Below are positions 22,560 to 62,044 of a DNA stretch of 64,000 nucleotides, in pieces. The translations under genes were made by a program, and so were the position numbers. The notes under the pieces are model-generated. The model did not search any database and had not been told where the DNA came from. It worked only from the letters and a program-made list of their open reading frames with translations. Location: assembly GCA_005406025.1 (NCBI GenBank), contig BGZK01001202.1, positions 124,001-188,000 on the forward strand. Direction: 5' to 3'. Each line of letters opens with the position of its first letter. Within the stretch, counting starts at the first letter, position 1. This stretch comes from Eumeta japonica (Eukaryota > Arthropoda > Insecta > Lepidoptera > Psychidae).

Positions 22560-22830
22560 CTAGGCCCGTTCGAAACTATTTTCAAATTGGGGCGGTATCC
22601 ACACGTAACTAATGGCCTACGCGTGCCGATACTCGCCTATTTTATAACACGCGTGGAGCGCGCAGGCAAGCCATATTTTAATCAGCAAGGAGGTGCTGCG
22701 CGCAAAAAAAAGGATGTATAATATGTCGTGTACCGCGCGATACGCACAGGATTACGCTCGCGCATTGCATTTGAAAGATAGTCAGGCTAAATACGATGGC
22801 TGTATCTGTTTTATTTTTCTTGATCGAAGC
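22560..22830. other. CpG-rich island, unassigned
   Basis: A stretch rich in cgcg words (cctacgcgtgccgatactcg, tgtaccgcgcgatacgcaca) in AT-rich DNA between the two genes. No frame or known repeat was recognised. Confidence 0.25.
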
Positions 22831-25397
22831 AATTAATTGACTTGATCCATTTAGACATTACACCAGTTTAAGGATTACACCAAATGGTAAAGATTTTCGT
22901 GAAACATCTATACCTTGCCTTTGTCGTTGATATGTTTCCATCAATTGTATAGGAAAATATCTTCAACTTAACAAATAACAAGATTGTTGAAACATATTTT
23001 TAATAATAAGATAAAATTCTATGAATAATCAATTACATAATATATTTCATTACAAAAATTTTGTTTTTTTTTTTATAAACTTAAAAAATATTTATACCTA
23101 TACACATAATCAAAATTCATTTTTTTTTAAACTCATTACTATAAAACGTGACATGGCTCGACATAAATGGTCTTATGAAGCATATAGCATATTTATAAGT
23201 GGTCATATAACCAAATAATGTTCAGATACAACATCCAATATGCTTTAAATCAAAAGCAACATGCAGCCTAGTGCTACATTTGAACGCTCTTTATTAAATT
23301 TGATATTTCAAAGTAAGAAATAAAAAATAATGCGATAGTGAACAGAATACCACAGAGGAAATAACCAGAATGCAAATTGAATCCAATTAATACACTTTCA
23401 AATGAAGCAATGATATTTCACCACAGCGGATTGGTAATTTCTCCAGTAATTAAAGGAATTTCTTGCCAGCTCTTCATCTTATATTTGCAACCCATTAGTA
23501 AATTTACTTTAATGTGAGATTTTGTCAACATCGTTTCTTGAATTAAAATGATTTTGAAGTTTGTGTTTTTCCTTCTGTCTATAAATACAAAACATCAATT
23601 CTTATTTTGTGCTTCAGAACTCATAAACTATAAAAAGATGTTTTTTAAAATGATTATTTTAAGAAATGATTTAAATTAAAAAAATTAAAAATAATTTGAT
23701 GCAATACTTTTTGCATACTTCATCACAACAATAAAATTACAGCATGAAGTGTATTTACTTTTATATCACAATATTCAATCCTATTTAATAAGTTGCTTCA
23801 AGTGTTGCAAGTTAGAATAGAATAAGAAAAAAAATCAATATTGCCAATTGATTATTGATGTGAACATGACATGCTATAGAAGTAAAACTTTATGAAATAT
23901 TTTCTTCATGCACCTTGTCGTTACATCACTACATTTTGTGAAAAATATGCATTCAGGCAAGTCGCAACTGGCAAGTATTAATTAAGGAATAAATCAGCGA
24001 TGAACTACTGACTAGATGTTACAATAATCATAACTATTTATAAATGTAAATATTATGCGATCGTAGAAGAGATAATTCGTGTCGTATTACTTAAGTATTT
24101 TAAATAACCAACACTTATTACAAAAATAATATTTCCTTTCGTAAATTTGAGCGTGGAGATGGCGCGAGTGTCGGCAGCGCTGGTGGCGCAGGGCGACGGC
24201 GCACTGTCCGTCGAGGTGCGCGCTCTTTCTCTCGTTCAGCATAGCATCAAAAATAATCAGTTCATCTAAAATTAGAAATATGTATTAAATTTTTTTCAAA
24301 TGGTACCTCACTCGAATTATTTATCATTATATCTCATGCCTCCCAGATGTAAATAAGAGCTATGCCATGCAAGCAATCAGATTGAATCTTAAGGTACTAA
24401 GGAATAATATGGATATTACTTAGAGATTTGGTTGCTTAACGACAGACAAAACAGACAATAATTGTAAATGTTCGTGTTTGACAGTAATAATGTACACACT
24501 GTCCTAGCAAGGCAGATGGACATCATTCCAAAGGTTTACACAGAGATTACATGTACGTCGAAGCTTCGGCCGCTGCTAACTAAATGTACTACTTCCTTAA
24601 GTTCATATCTATGACGAATAGTAGATAACGGTAGTTTATGAAAGTGTCTGAGGTCTAGGTAGAATATGAAAAAAAATTATAAAGTGGAAAACTTATTATT
24701 TTTTTTTGTATATAATAAAGATTTAAGGGTTATATTGGGTACCAAAAATAAACATGATACAATATTCACAAATAATTTAGAGAATGCAAACCAAAAGTGG
24801 ACTTTTCAAAGATTGTGAGAAAATGGTCATTGAGGTCATTCGGAAGACTTAACCATGGCGAAAAGACTTCAATTTAGAGAGAAGTGGATGAAAGATGCTA
24901 TATTTGTTCTCTCTCTACGTTCTCTAAAATAATTATGAGACAATTAGGATGGAAATAAATTGTATTATATGCATTATAACCTATTAGGTGCTTCAATTGA
25001 ATCTTTATTATATTTTAAATAATTAATAACCTGTTTAAAACTCTAAATAAGTAAAAGATTATTTGAAAAACATTGATTAAATTATATTCTTTTTGCTTGG
25101 GTAAGTAGTCGTTAACAACTGGCTTATGAAATAATGTTGTTTTTTACTGAGTGGTATTTGAATTTACATTCAAATTTACTTATTATTGAAATATTCCATA
25201 AGAACAAATAATAATCCTAGAATTTTTTTTTCAATGTGCAAACTTCATACCTATAAATATTAAATTGTTAACATAATTTCTCATTATAATTTTAGGGAAT
25301 GTTCCGCTTCGTTGTGTGATTTAATTGCGACATAGCAGCGTGTGGCAATAGATCAAAGTATGTAATATTTAAAATATATACTAACGTTAGCTGTGGC
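22830..25397. other. AT-rich region downstream of spastin
   Basis: Mostly low-complexity AT-rich sequence. A short GC-rich piece at 24155-24225 (gcgagtgtcggcagcgctgg) is unassigned. A - strand AATAAA (TTTATT on +) near 25005 could serve as the spastin poly(A) signal. Confidence 0.3.
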
Positions 25398-51390
<25,993 letters not shown>

Positions 51391-52139
51391 CTAAGTGATT
51401 TTTCAAATTAAATAATTTATGAATATTATATACAAAATATTTTTAAAAACTTATTACTAGATTAAGGATACAGGATTGGATATCCAATATTTAAATATTA
51501 TGCGCAATGTCTTAAACATAACATAAATGATAAACGTATTATATTTAGTCAGTTCATTTATAAATTATAAATAAAAAAAAAGTGTCACTTTAGTTGGCCG
51601 CTAGTCAGCGCCACCCAATATTGTATGACTAAGTGTATATTCGCGAGACTCAACAAGTAACTACTTTTTGGCTAACTGATCCAATACGTAATTGGCCAGA
51701 TGTCAAAAAGTTTGCATCAGACTATACACAATTTGATTTTGTAAATCTTTTTCGATATATCAAATATATATGTTTTTATAACAAAATGAAGATCTTATTC
51801 TCAAAGATATTAAGTTCTGCCAAATGACGGCATTCGTACAATTTTCAATATAATAGTACCATGTACTGTCATGAAAATATTCTACCAATTTGAAATGTCA
51901 AAGGGATTATCAATTTTATATATTTACAGAGTACAATCATGAGTGCTAATATACACAGAATAAATTACATATAATGAAAAAAATTTCTTTGCCAGAGTAC
52001 AAATTCGACGCAACTTAGAACGTCATCGGGTATCTTCGTAGACCAAGAAAAAAAAGTTGAACAACGCAGAACTATTTAGAGACGATAAACGTTCGTAGTA
52101 TTTAGCAGCCGCAATTGTATGTCAGTCTAACTTCCGCTG

Positions 52140-53230
52140 AACACAGATTTGAATACCTTGTGACAAATGACACATTATATATACGTAGGGCGCACATGGA
52201 AAATTTCTGGAATAAATGAGGAAAAATCACTACAAATAGCCAAAATAGAATTGATTGCTTCTTAAAATATTCTCTATTAGCATAAATGCGCTTTTTCGTA
52301 TGAATTAATCAATTTTGAAGATATTGATACTACTCCTGCCTTGTAACCTCAAAAACATTTTCAGACTTTTATACAGACCCTTCTGATGATAAAAATCGTT
52401 GACCTCATAATCGGTTCTTAATTTTACGAACAAAAAAGTCACAAGGTGTCAGGTCGGGACTATATACAGGATCGCTTATAAGTTCTACATTTTTCTACTT
52501 CAAAAACTTATTTGTCTGTTTGGCCGTGTGAGTAGTGGCATTGCAGTGGTGAAAGATGAGACGACGTTTATTTTTATAGTTTGTCAATAACTTTCGGTAA
52601 AAAAATGATCGTGTACCAATCATTATTCACGGTACGACAATTCTCCAAAGCAACAGTAAGCACGTGTCCAGTTTTATTTCAAAAAAGTAGTCATCCGTTT
52701 AGAGGCACTTCGCATACATTCGACTCATCCCGATAGCCCACATATACCGTCAATTGCTTTGTCTTAGAGTTGTAGTAAATAAATTCATGTTTTGTCATCT
52801 GTTACTATGTCTCGCACTGAATTTGACGCCCCTTCCTTGAATCTGGTAAACATTGCATTACACCAAGTGATGCGGTCCGTTTTGTCGAGCCTCAGTCAAA
52901 TTGTGTGGGATACATCGCGAACATACTTTTTTCATTCCCATACGTCGTTTCATATGTTTGTGTAGGATTGATTGTATTTAACTCATAGCTATGTCGGAGG
53001 ATGTTCAATCTTATGGTATAACATATGGTTGTCTGTTTCGATCATAAGGCGCACGACATCGATGTTTTTGTTATTCACAGCGGTGGACGGGCGACCATCA
53101 CGAAATTCGTCACTGAGATTGACAGGACCGCGCTTGAATTCTGCAAACTGATAAATGTCTGCATGATGCTTCATCGCCAAAAGCAATTCGAAGCCGAGTG
53201 CGGCTCTGCTGAGCTGTTAAAGCTGTAAAA
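52140..53230 (-). mobile_element. Mariner relic nested in the DDE transposon
   Basis: The - strand at 53186-52989 reads AEFKRGPVNLSDEFRDGRPS and AVNNKNIDVVRLMIETDNH, the N-terminal region of a mariner transposase. Further pieces follow toward 52440 (the 'HHCNATTHTAKQTNKFLK' region). Frame is lost in several places. Terminal repeats were not resolved. Confidence 0.7.
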
Positions 53231-53590
53231 TCATAGTAAATCATACTACAAAAATTTTCGTAGTATTATTTACTTTCGTTATTACGTTATTATGATTCGT
53301 TACTAAATTCATAATGATCAAGACAAGCAATTTTTAAAACGACGCCACAATGAAAAAGCAACTGACAATTCGATGAAATAAACTGTATTCTATAGCCAGA
53401 GTTCCATTTTCAAATGTAGTAATTACTTTTAAATATTCTTTATGCGAGTGACCAGTTCCAGAAACTTATAATGCGACTCACGGATTAAAATGAAACAAAT
53501 TCTCCAAATGTGAATTGCTCAAATTTTTACATGGGTCATCTTATTAATTTTTATTACCTAACCCGTTTTTAAAATTACTGTCATCTTGTC

Positions 53591-53850
53591 GACTGTAAGC
53601 GATTAAAAAAGTACATATACGAACCTTTTGTGGGGTTTTATGAAATCAAATAAGGTTCCGCGGGATTAAATGGGGTTCCGCAAGTATAAACAAAATGGTT
53701 AATAATGCATGTGTTTCTGTTGACAGAAGCGATTAAAAAGTACATAATTATACTATTTGTTATATGATTACATGAGCTTGAATAGAGTTCCACGGATATA
53801 AATAGGGTTCCGCAAGTATAATAAATGGTTAGATATACGTGAAACTGTTT
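53591..53850 (+). repeat. Tandem duplication, ~130-bp unit
   Basis: 'aagcgattaaaaa.gtacat' near 53597 and 53727, each followed by 'ggttccgc.ggattaaat'-like and 'agggttccgcaagtata' text. Two diverged copies. Confidence 0.65.
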
Positions 53851-54159
53851 CTGCTTTAGAATATTATTGTATAATTATTTGCTAACCTATTTTGTAGGTT
53901 TAAGTATTAGATATATATTTTACTTAAATTTATCGTAGACCTGGATGATATTAAAAAAACAGATGTATCGGTAGACATGTTTCGAACAAAAGACGAATAA
54001 GTACTAATGATTCGTTTTAATAAACCAATAAAACAAATAAAATTTACTAATTTTAATAATCGTAATCACTAAAATCACTTTCTGATGAATCATCAACATA
54101 AAATAGTAACTAATTTCATTCATCGGTCAAATTTTTAAACTTCCAAAATTCTGACGCAC

Positions 54160-55323
54160 ATTTCTTAGCATGATGAACCACTTTAGTCTATTCATCTTAA
54201 CCCAAAGAACCGAATTTTTCAACAAGTAATTCTTTTATCTTGATCAGATTTATATTAATACTTTTTGCACTAGCGTAACCTTTGACCTGTGCGCTAATAT
54301 TCTCCATCGGTTTGACATCCGGGTGATAAGGCGGAAGTCTTAAAACTGTCAATGTTCGATCATAATTTTGTCAATTGAATACTCTGTGTACTTGCGTTTT
54401 TCTCCTTTTATTCTCATACAACTCGGGTCTTAACAAGTTCGGATCAAAATGCTTTTTTTTTCATTAGCCAAATTTCGGATTTTTTTGGAATTTAAATTTG
54501 GTGCTTTTTCAAGCAATGTATTATGATATGGAGCATTATCCACTACCAATGTAGAATTTTGTTGTAAATTTGGAATCAAACACTCTTTTAGCCACTTTTC
54601 ATAATTTTGTTCGTTCAAATTATTGTGATAGTCTGTCTCTGGTGAATTGGGACGATTTGTAAATTAAAAGGACCACCAGGTACAAATCCTTTTTCGCCGC
54701 CCGCATGAACAATAACTAGTCGGTCCCTTTGGAAATGGTTTTTTTCAAGCCCCTTTTGCTTCCATAACAATAGCGTTTGGTGTATAAGCTATGAATATAA
54801 ATTTCGTCCGTGTAAATTATATTCACGACTCTCAGCTTGATATTTTTTAATGTTTCTAATATATTTTATACGACTGTCTCATACGTCTTCTCTATCGGCT
54901 AAAATTCTCCTACTATTTTCAATCCTCTTGAACTTAAACTTGAGTTCATGTAAAATTCTGCGCAGTTTCTTTTCTTCCAGAAAAATTAACATCTTGCTTT
55001 AATTTGTCCAATACATTTTTTAAGTGGCTACAAATTTTTGAATTAAATGAAAGTCGTACATTTTACTCCAAATGACTTCATAATCTAAAATCATCCAATG
55101 ATAGTCGATGTTCTTTGGTCTCACGAGCTTTTTACGGGCTGTTGGGCGTAGGATGACTCATGCCAGAACTGACAGACGCATCATATACATCGAAAATAGT
55201 TCGAACAATCGTTCTCGATACCCATGTAGCTTTTCCTGTTCTTTCTTGAATACTTTGAAAATATTCTGATCCAAAACCTTGACTTTTTAACAAATTCGTT
55301 TCATTTTTCATGAATTTATACAT
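54160..55323 (-). pseudogene. Broken DDE transposase
   Basis: Three separated open pieces of one transposase: HTH part, 'VVDNAPYHN' with a catalytic Asp, and 'PPYHPDVKPMEN' with the final acidic residue. The stretches between contain stops. A Tc1/mariner-superfamily relative is the best fit by motif; the exact clade is not determined. Confidence 0.65.
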
Positions 55324-55859
55324 ATTATGAACTATTTCACGAGCTTGGCTTTTATAGGGTTTAAATAGGTACTTCGTTTAAAAACTTCTCAAGCACAGGC
55401 GCTTGATTAGTTGTAGGGTCAACTGTCCTATGGACTGACGCAAAAAATATGAAGCAGACTTGTCAGTCCCTACATGGTATGATTTGACGTAACGTATATT
55501 GAGGTACAAATAGTATTAATGCTTGTGTCTAAGATATATTAGGCTGATATTCCACTGCGTAGATTTTACACTAACAACGTTTATCGTTTCATATAAGTGC
55601 CGCGTTTTTCGACTTTTACGAAAATGACCGATGGCGTTCTAAACTGCGTCAAATTGTATCAGTTATAAACTACTGAATGTATTTATAAGGAACTTTAACC
55701 ATTTGACGCGAAATCGTTTGTCGAGGTTTTTAGGTTATTTATTTTTGCTATTCCAAACCAACATTTTATATTAATTTTCATAACCCATAATGCTCAACGA
55801 AACAGGTGGGTAACAACTAGTAAATATGGAAAATGAAATACATATTTGGAATCAGGATG

Positions 55860-57780
55860 AAAATATCTACAATTTCTTTTTTATTTCTGGCCATTAAGGC
55901 CTATAAAAATTTGTGAGTTGAATTAATTGAAAGTAAATAAAAATCAGCAATCATTAATGAATTTTATTTATTCCTTTTGTTGAAAATGAACTTTGAAATG
56001 TTTTGAAGACGTTTCAAATGTTTTCATTAAGCTAATTTTTTTGTTATCATATTTAGAAGCTCATTACTATTGCATAGAATGGTAGTACAGACCACAAATC
56101 TCCATATGTTACGATTTTGGAATATTACTCTCGTTTCGTTGACATCTGTCGTCTTAAAAAGGTATTCGGTCTAGTGCTTAAAATTTGGTCTTTCTTTAGT
56201 ATGGCACTAATGTGCTCTACATAAGATTTTCTGAAATGCTCCTTATTTATCCTTCCATCACACACAATATTAGCTCTATATGTTTATGTTGTAAGTCTAC
56301 TTTCATGCGTCTTTTACAAATGACAAAACTACTACAACATACCCTACTAATTATCCTCCTCCGACTGAGGCAAAGCCCAACAGGAGGGTTATGTGTTTAG
56401 TATGTATGTATGTCTGATCCCCCGTAGACGGTAGATAAGTCACACCATAGAAGTATTGCATTACGCTATCGCCTACTTCTTTTTTCATCGATTATCGTAA
56501 AAAATAAGAATTTTTGTGGATCAAATCGTTCGAGACTCTTAATTTGTCGGACACGTTCGATTAACGCCCACGCGTTTGAGTCGCCGGTACCAACGCTATG
56601 ATCATCATTTTCCTTTTCATCATTAGGTAATTAGATCCCTGAAAAGTTATCATACTGGTACAAATGACCTGAAATTTTGTGTCACCATCTCCCGGTCTAT
56701 TATTACATACACTACTAATCACTTTGACAACTCACATTATCCTAATTAATTCCAAAACTTCTTTGACCATTGACCACCCAATATCCCTTTACCCAATCGC
56801 GAGACAGTAAAGGCCGGGTTATGTTTTCATGTGAATCTGGGTACGTATGTATGTATAGGACTCTCTATAACATTGAAACATCCCAATGATTTGGATTGGC
56901 ATAGATGATAGATAGATTATGATGGAAGAAGTGTCTATTGATTTATGTAAATTAAGTGATAGCTATATACTAGGTTTTTTTTATAAAACCAAAATAGCGG
57001 TAGAGATAGAAAAAAATAAAGATACCACATTGAGTGAGATGTAGTGTTTCAAACTGAGGATGATGTTTCTTAATCCATTTACCGGTAATGACCTTTGTTT
57101 AAGTGTAATATAAACCGTGTTTATGGTTTATTAATTCATAACAATACATCTATAAAAGAAATTTAAAACAATTATTATTACAAGAAGACCCCGAAGTTAA
57201 CACCGCTAATGAAGAGAAAGCAATCTTAGTATAATGTTAAAACAAATAAAAACTACTATGTAAAAAAATACAAAAGAATTAAGTTGATTATGATTTTTAT
57301 GTCAATTGCGTAAAAACAACCTAAAAAGATGTACACGATGACGTAAAAATCATCCTACAAATATGACAAATATTTGGAATCGAAGACATCAGATTCACGT
57401 TTCTTTACGTCCTGCGACTCTTGCTACATGTATGCCTCTGACAGCAAATGTTTGTCATATTTAATTAGTTGATTCTTTTACGTCAACCTTTTTAGTTAAC
57501 TTTTACGCAGTCAGGTTTTTGTAATTTTGTAATTTTTTTTTACTCTAGTCGTATTTTCAATCACACTTCTCAAATTTTGCTATTCCTATATTTATCTTTC
57601 AAAGACACTCCACACATACTACGTAAGAATCACAACTCCACTGCATTAATTCTACTTTAAAGACAAGTATTATTTAAAAAACCGAAAAAAAGATATTTAA
57701 ATTAAAATTAGAAGGTGAGGTGTCATCTGATTGATATAAAGATCACTAATACTTCAGTGTTTACAAATGGTACCTCAAAC
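55860..57780. other. AT-rich region with repeat scraps
   Basis: 'aggcaaagcccaacaggagg' at 56370 and 'aaaggccgggttatgttttc' at 56810 followed by 'tatgtatgtatg' look like two copies of one dispersed repeat. No gene was seen. Confidence 0.35.
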
Positions 57781-57859
57781 TATTAATATATAATTATATA
57801 TGAAATACATATACTACGATAGCCCAGTAGGCCTTTTCCTAATTTATCTATTAGGTAGC

Positions 57860-58480
57860 ATGCCAGAATAGTATGAGACGTCCAATAAAAAGTGAGTATA
57901 TTGCCAGTAATTTTTATTAAATGTTATTTTTTCTTCAACATTGTCACCTGCTAGCATAATACAGTAGCCATATTTTTTTCTAAGCCTAAAATTCCTTTAT
58001 TAGAAAAACTCTTTATGCTAAGCATATAAAATTCCTGTACTGCAGCAACTATTGTTTCATATTCGAATCTGTGTCCTTTCAGATATTTTTTCAATCTTGG
58101 AAATAGAAATAACTAGAGGCAAGATCGGGTGAATATGGAGGATGCTCAAGTATTTCAAAACCAGCATCTCGAATTACAGCCATAAAAACGGCGGACCTGT
58201 CAGCCGAGACATTATCTTGATGAGACAAAACAATTTTTGTTAGTTTTCCTGGCCGTTTTTTTCGAATTTCGGTGCGTAATTTTTTTATTTGTTTTACACA
58301 CAAAGAGCCCTTAACAGTAGCCCCACGGTCGAGATACTCTTTACTGTCCTAGAAAAGAATGAGCCCATGGCCTTTTCGGCAGAACGACTTGCCTTAATTT
58401 TCTTGGGGGTTGGAGTATTTACTTTTTTTGGTTCCAAAGAACTTGTACCACATTCTCACTTTTTAGTGAACATCCACAAG
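57860..58480 (-). mobile_element. Mariner relic, C-terminal half
   Basis: On the - strand 58303-58091 reads EIRKKRPGKLTKIVLSHQDN then RDAGFEILEHPPYSPDLASS, the second and third catalytic regions of a mariner transposase. The segment above (to ~58480) carries an upstream piece with stops. The HQDN Asp is present; the usual PSDF near the third Asp is changed (SSYF). Confidence 0.75.
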
Positions 58481-58529
58481 ATACGTCCGCATTTTTACTC
58501 ACATAGAAATAGAATTACTTCCTTAGTCT

Positions 58530-58665
58530 TTTACATAGATCGTTTGGTTATTAATCTCGAGCTTGGCCTCGGTTTCAATTTTAATCACGGTTTTGTTCCC
58601 GATTCTGATTTCGTTTACGATATCGATGTTGATCTCGGTCCCATTCTCGATTCTAATTAAACAGA
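58530..58665 (+). repeat. Hexamer-rich dispersed repeat
   Basis: Alternating 'cctcgg', 'gattct', 'gatctcgg' blocks as at 16190 and 27410; a related piece lies at 59440-59545. Confidence 0.5.
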
Positions 58666-60061
58666 TTTATATTAGTAATAGCTATCGCGTCACTGCTCCC
58701 CGATCGCTCCCGCACCGCCTGTAGTACGTCTCCGGTCATATCCTTGTTCCTCATTTATTCCAATTTCGTTTCACTTTAAAATAAAGTGGACAATACTGGT
58801 TCTTAATAATTCCTTCAGAACCCCAAACGAAGAATTAATTTTTTTAACGAACAATTAGTTTATTTTAATATTTTTCATTGAACTCTTACACATGAAACCC
58901 TTAAAATAATGTAGGCTACATCTTCTTGCCAAACTTTATTAGAATTGGTCAAATTATATGGGTGCCTATTAATCTTAGAGAACACAAACACACAATCATA
59001 AGCCACTCGAAACACTCACTGTGTTCATTAGAAATACTTGTGCAAATTTCAAAGAAATTAATCAAATTATATTTCTTGTCTATTAGACTATATTCTTAGC
59101 ATTTCTGACGGAACCCTAAAACATCTATCCCATATATTTCACTCGCTTCCAGTTATCTACATACTATATTTTTATTGAAAGTGGTTAAACTATAAGAGTT
59201 CTTAATTATTATTACAGAACTCAAAAAAAAATGTATTATATATACTTTTATTGGCTTTCAACTATCTCATACTAAATTTTATTGAAATTGTTTAAACTAT
59301 AAGAGTCTAGTAATTTCTAGGGATTCTAAAAAAAGAATGAAACCCTTGAGAACTTTTTTGTACATAATTTTTGTTCACATCTTTGTGCGTGTGGACATAG
59401 TATTAGAACGAATAGCTACATCGTTTACATTGACTGATGACGTTATGCCCATTATGTTCTCGATCTCATTCCGCATACTCGACTTCTTGATCTATATCCT
59501 GATTTTAGCTTTCTGCTTGATATTGATCCCGGTCCACTTTTGATTAAATTTCAATAAATCATCTCATTTTTAAAGCATTTTCAATTTTCAGGCAGAAGCC
59601 CTAAGTATTTCTGGGATAAATCTACCTTAAATATAGCCTCTTCCTCTACTTTCTAGTGGAAGCCGCATCGTGATTAGTTCAGCTGTGCCAATGATATCCA
59701 GACAGAATGATATCTGTCTGTCTGTTAGAAGAGACAGACAGATAGAAAAGGGTTATTTTTTATATAAATCTTGCCCTGACAATTAAAAATACAACAGAAA
59801 AGGAATCAATCAAATTGGTCAAGCTATTTTTTAGTTTTAGTGAGACTATCGAGGAACAATTGGCTTTTATTAACGCAACGCAAGCTAAAAATAAAACGCA
59901 AAAATATTTTCCCTATAAAAAATATCTGAGAATAGAATTATCTAAATAAACAAACTCCTCTCGCGCCGACCTATGTCTACGTCAGCGCTTTTTGATGTTA
60001 TTTACATCTTTTTCTAATTTTATTTTCAAATAAAATTTTCGCGAGGCAATAAATCTTGTTT

Positions 60062-60333
60062 ATGTCGGGCATGACATGTTGTTGCGGATAATTCGGACTT
60101 TTTGGAAGGCCAGACAAACAATATAAATAGTGAAAAGCGGCGCGCAGAAGTGAGTTTTATTTTTGCGATCCGAGGAGTCACAATTCAAGTGCAATGACAA
60201 GCGACCAACTGGTTTCATAGCGATTCATTCTGACTCTGTGTTTCTGAATACAAGCCTTCTATTGTTCTACATATTTCCTTTTATCTGATCTCCACCTGCG
60301 AACCCCCAATAGGATCATTTCGTAACAATATAT
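60062..60333 (+). mobile_element. Possible solo LTR
   Basis: Starts TGTCGGGCATG, has a TATA box (tataaatag at 60123) followed ~50 bp later by a non-AT-rich leader, and ends ..cgtaaca. This looks like an LTR with promoter and R-U5, but no second copy, target duplication or internal part was found. Confidence 0.3.
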
Positions 60334-62044
60334 AGATATAACATACTAGTGGACCTGCCAGATATTGCCTGTCCGAATATAGGCTTGCCTATTATTTTAT
60401 CAGGTTTAGAAAAGGCTATATATATAGAAATATGTACCATATGGAATCGATCATGAGCCTTTTCGCAAATATTTATGATAGTCTTTGTTTAGGATAACTT
60501 TGCCCAAAAAACCACAATTATTAAAGTAGCAGTTTCTGAGAACGCACGACTTTAGATGTTTAGATATTTTTTTATAATGTATTACGTTTACTATATTGCC
60601 GTTTTTGTAACTAATACTGTGTGTGATTAATATCGAAGAGTTTAATAATAATGCCTTTCATTTCTATCGAATATGCAAACATGATTTATTGTTGAGGAGT
60701 TTGCAGAGGCGACATTGATGCGACTCTAAAACTTAATAGTGAAACTTACCCTGACAGTCAACAACCTGCGAGTGCACGAGTACTATTGCGTGCTATTTAT
60801 GATTTACGCGACAATTTTCCTATATGTGTAAAATCAGAGACTTTAATAATACCATCGGCAACGTACACTGAGAACAACAAGTGTCATTTGTAGGTAAGTG
60901 ACTAGATAAGTTTAAAAATAATACATCGCATAGCCTGTTTGTCTGGCCGAGCATTTCGTAGGGTTTTCTATGTATTATTTTATATTATTTATAAACATAT
61001 TTTCAATGACATATTTTTGTTAAAATTACACAGGCAAAGTTGTTCCACAAAAGGAGAAGATTATGAATATTTGTAGAAAGATGCATGATCAATTCCATCT
61101 TATATATAAATATATATACACACACTAACTTTTGCCCATAGTTTTAATTAAGTAATTCTTCATTTTCTATTTCAAGTAACCTTGCTGTTTTCAAATATCA
61201 ATCTCGCTTTTACATGGAATTAGGTTTCTGGTCAATTATTGCACAGGAACTCATTAGTGTGAAGTACAAAATATCATGCATATAATCCAGAACATATACT
61301 TTTTGTGTGCTAAAATTTATCTAAATCCATCGTTTATGGACAATTGAGTACATCTCCCATGGGAGTGAATGTAATAAGGTTTTATTTTTCTTTTTCCAAA
61401 CGTAAAAAAATGAATACATGTTATGAAAATTAAAAAATAAGTTGTGTTCGAGCAAATTAGTTTATCAATTGAAATACAATTGATTAATGTAAATGACTTT
61501 ATTGATTTAGAAAAAAAAACCTTTACACCAATTGATTTTATCTCAATAAAAATACGAAAGGAAAAACACTATTAGCATTTGGAATCAAAATATTTGTTAG
61601 TTTTAAGTTTTAATAAAGATATAAAAATAATCTTATGATATATGTAATTGGCTCTAATCTAAAAATCAATTTGGTATTTTAATTTTAGGCTGCATACTGA
61701 CAGTGACAACTAACAGCTCCTGGTTTCATTATTGATGACTGTCATTTCTGTTAATCAGATAGATGCTGGGGTAATAATAAAACAAATAAATGTGCATATG
61801 AATGTTTTGCATATAAAATGAAAATGGTTTAACAGATTTTATTATAACAAATAATTACAACAGATGAAGAGTTAATATTGACACAATTATTGTACAAAAT
61901 GATAATTTAAATGATTTTCTCTAGCTTACTGAAAGTAATAATAACTAAAGGTCGTTAATACCTATTAAACAAAAACAAAATCGGTTGACACACAGAAGAG
62001 GAAATGGTACTGAACAGTTTGCCTTTACTATATATATATATATA

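Larger units (their letters stand above)
51998..55659 (-). mobile_element. DDE (IS630/Tc1-type) transposon with ~110-bp inverted ends
   Basis: 51998-52106 and 55549-55659 are inverted copies of each other (blocks gacgcaacttagaacgtcat, ttcgta, gacgataaacgtt). They enclose a transposase readable on the - strand: N-terminal helix-turn-helix (RTGKATWVSRTIVRTI) at 55323-55132, first part of the DDE fold (STLVVDNAPYHNTLLEKAP) at 54618-54430, and the last motif (RLPPYHPDVKPMENISAQVK) at ~54360-54200. Frames are broken. A mariner seems nested at 52140-53230. Confidence 0.65.

Noticed and set aside
51633..51827. Candidate spastin first exon upstream of the MIT exon
   Set aside because: The open frame is on the + strand, and nothing on the - strand between 51.4 and 64 kb reads like the hydrophobic spastin N-terminus or the start of the MIT domain.
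58289..58660. 123-codon + strand open frame
   Set aside because: Its first half is antisense to a mariner relic and its second half is the hexamer-rich repeat.
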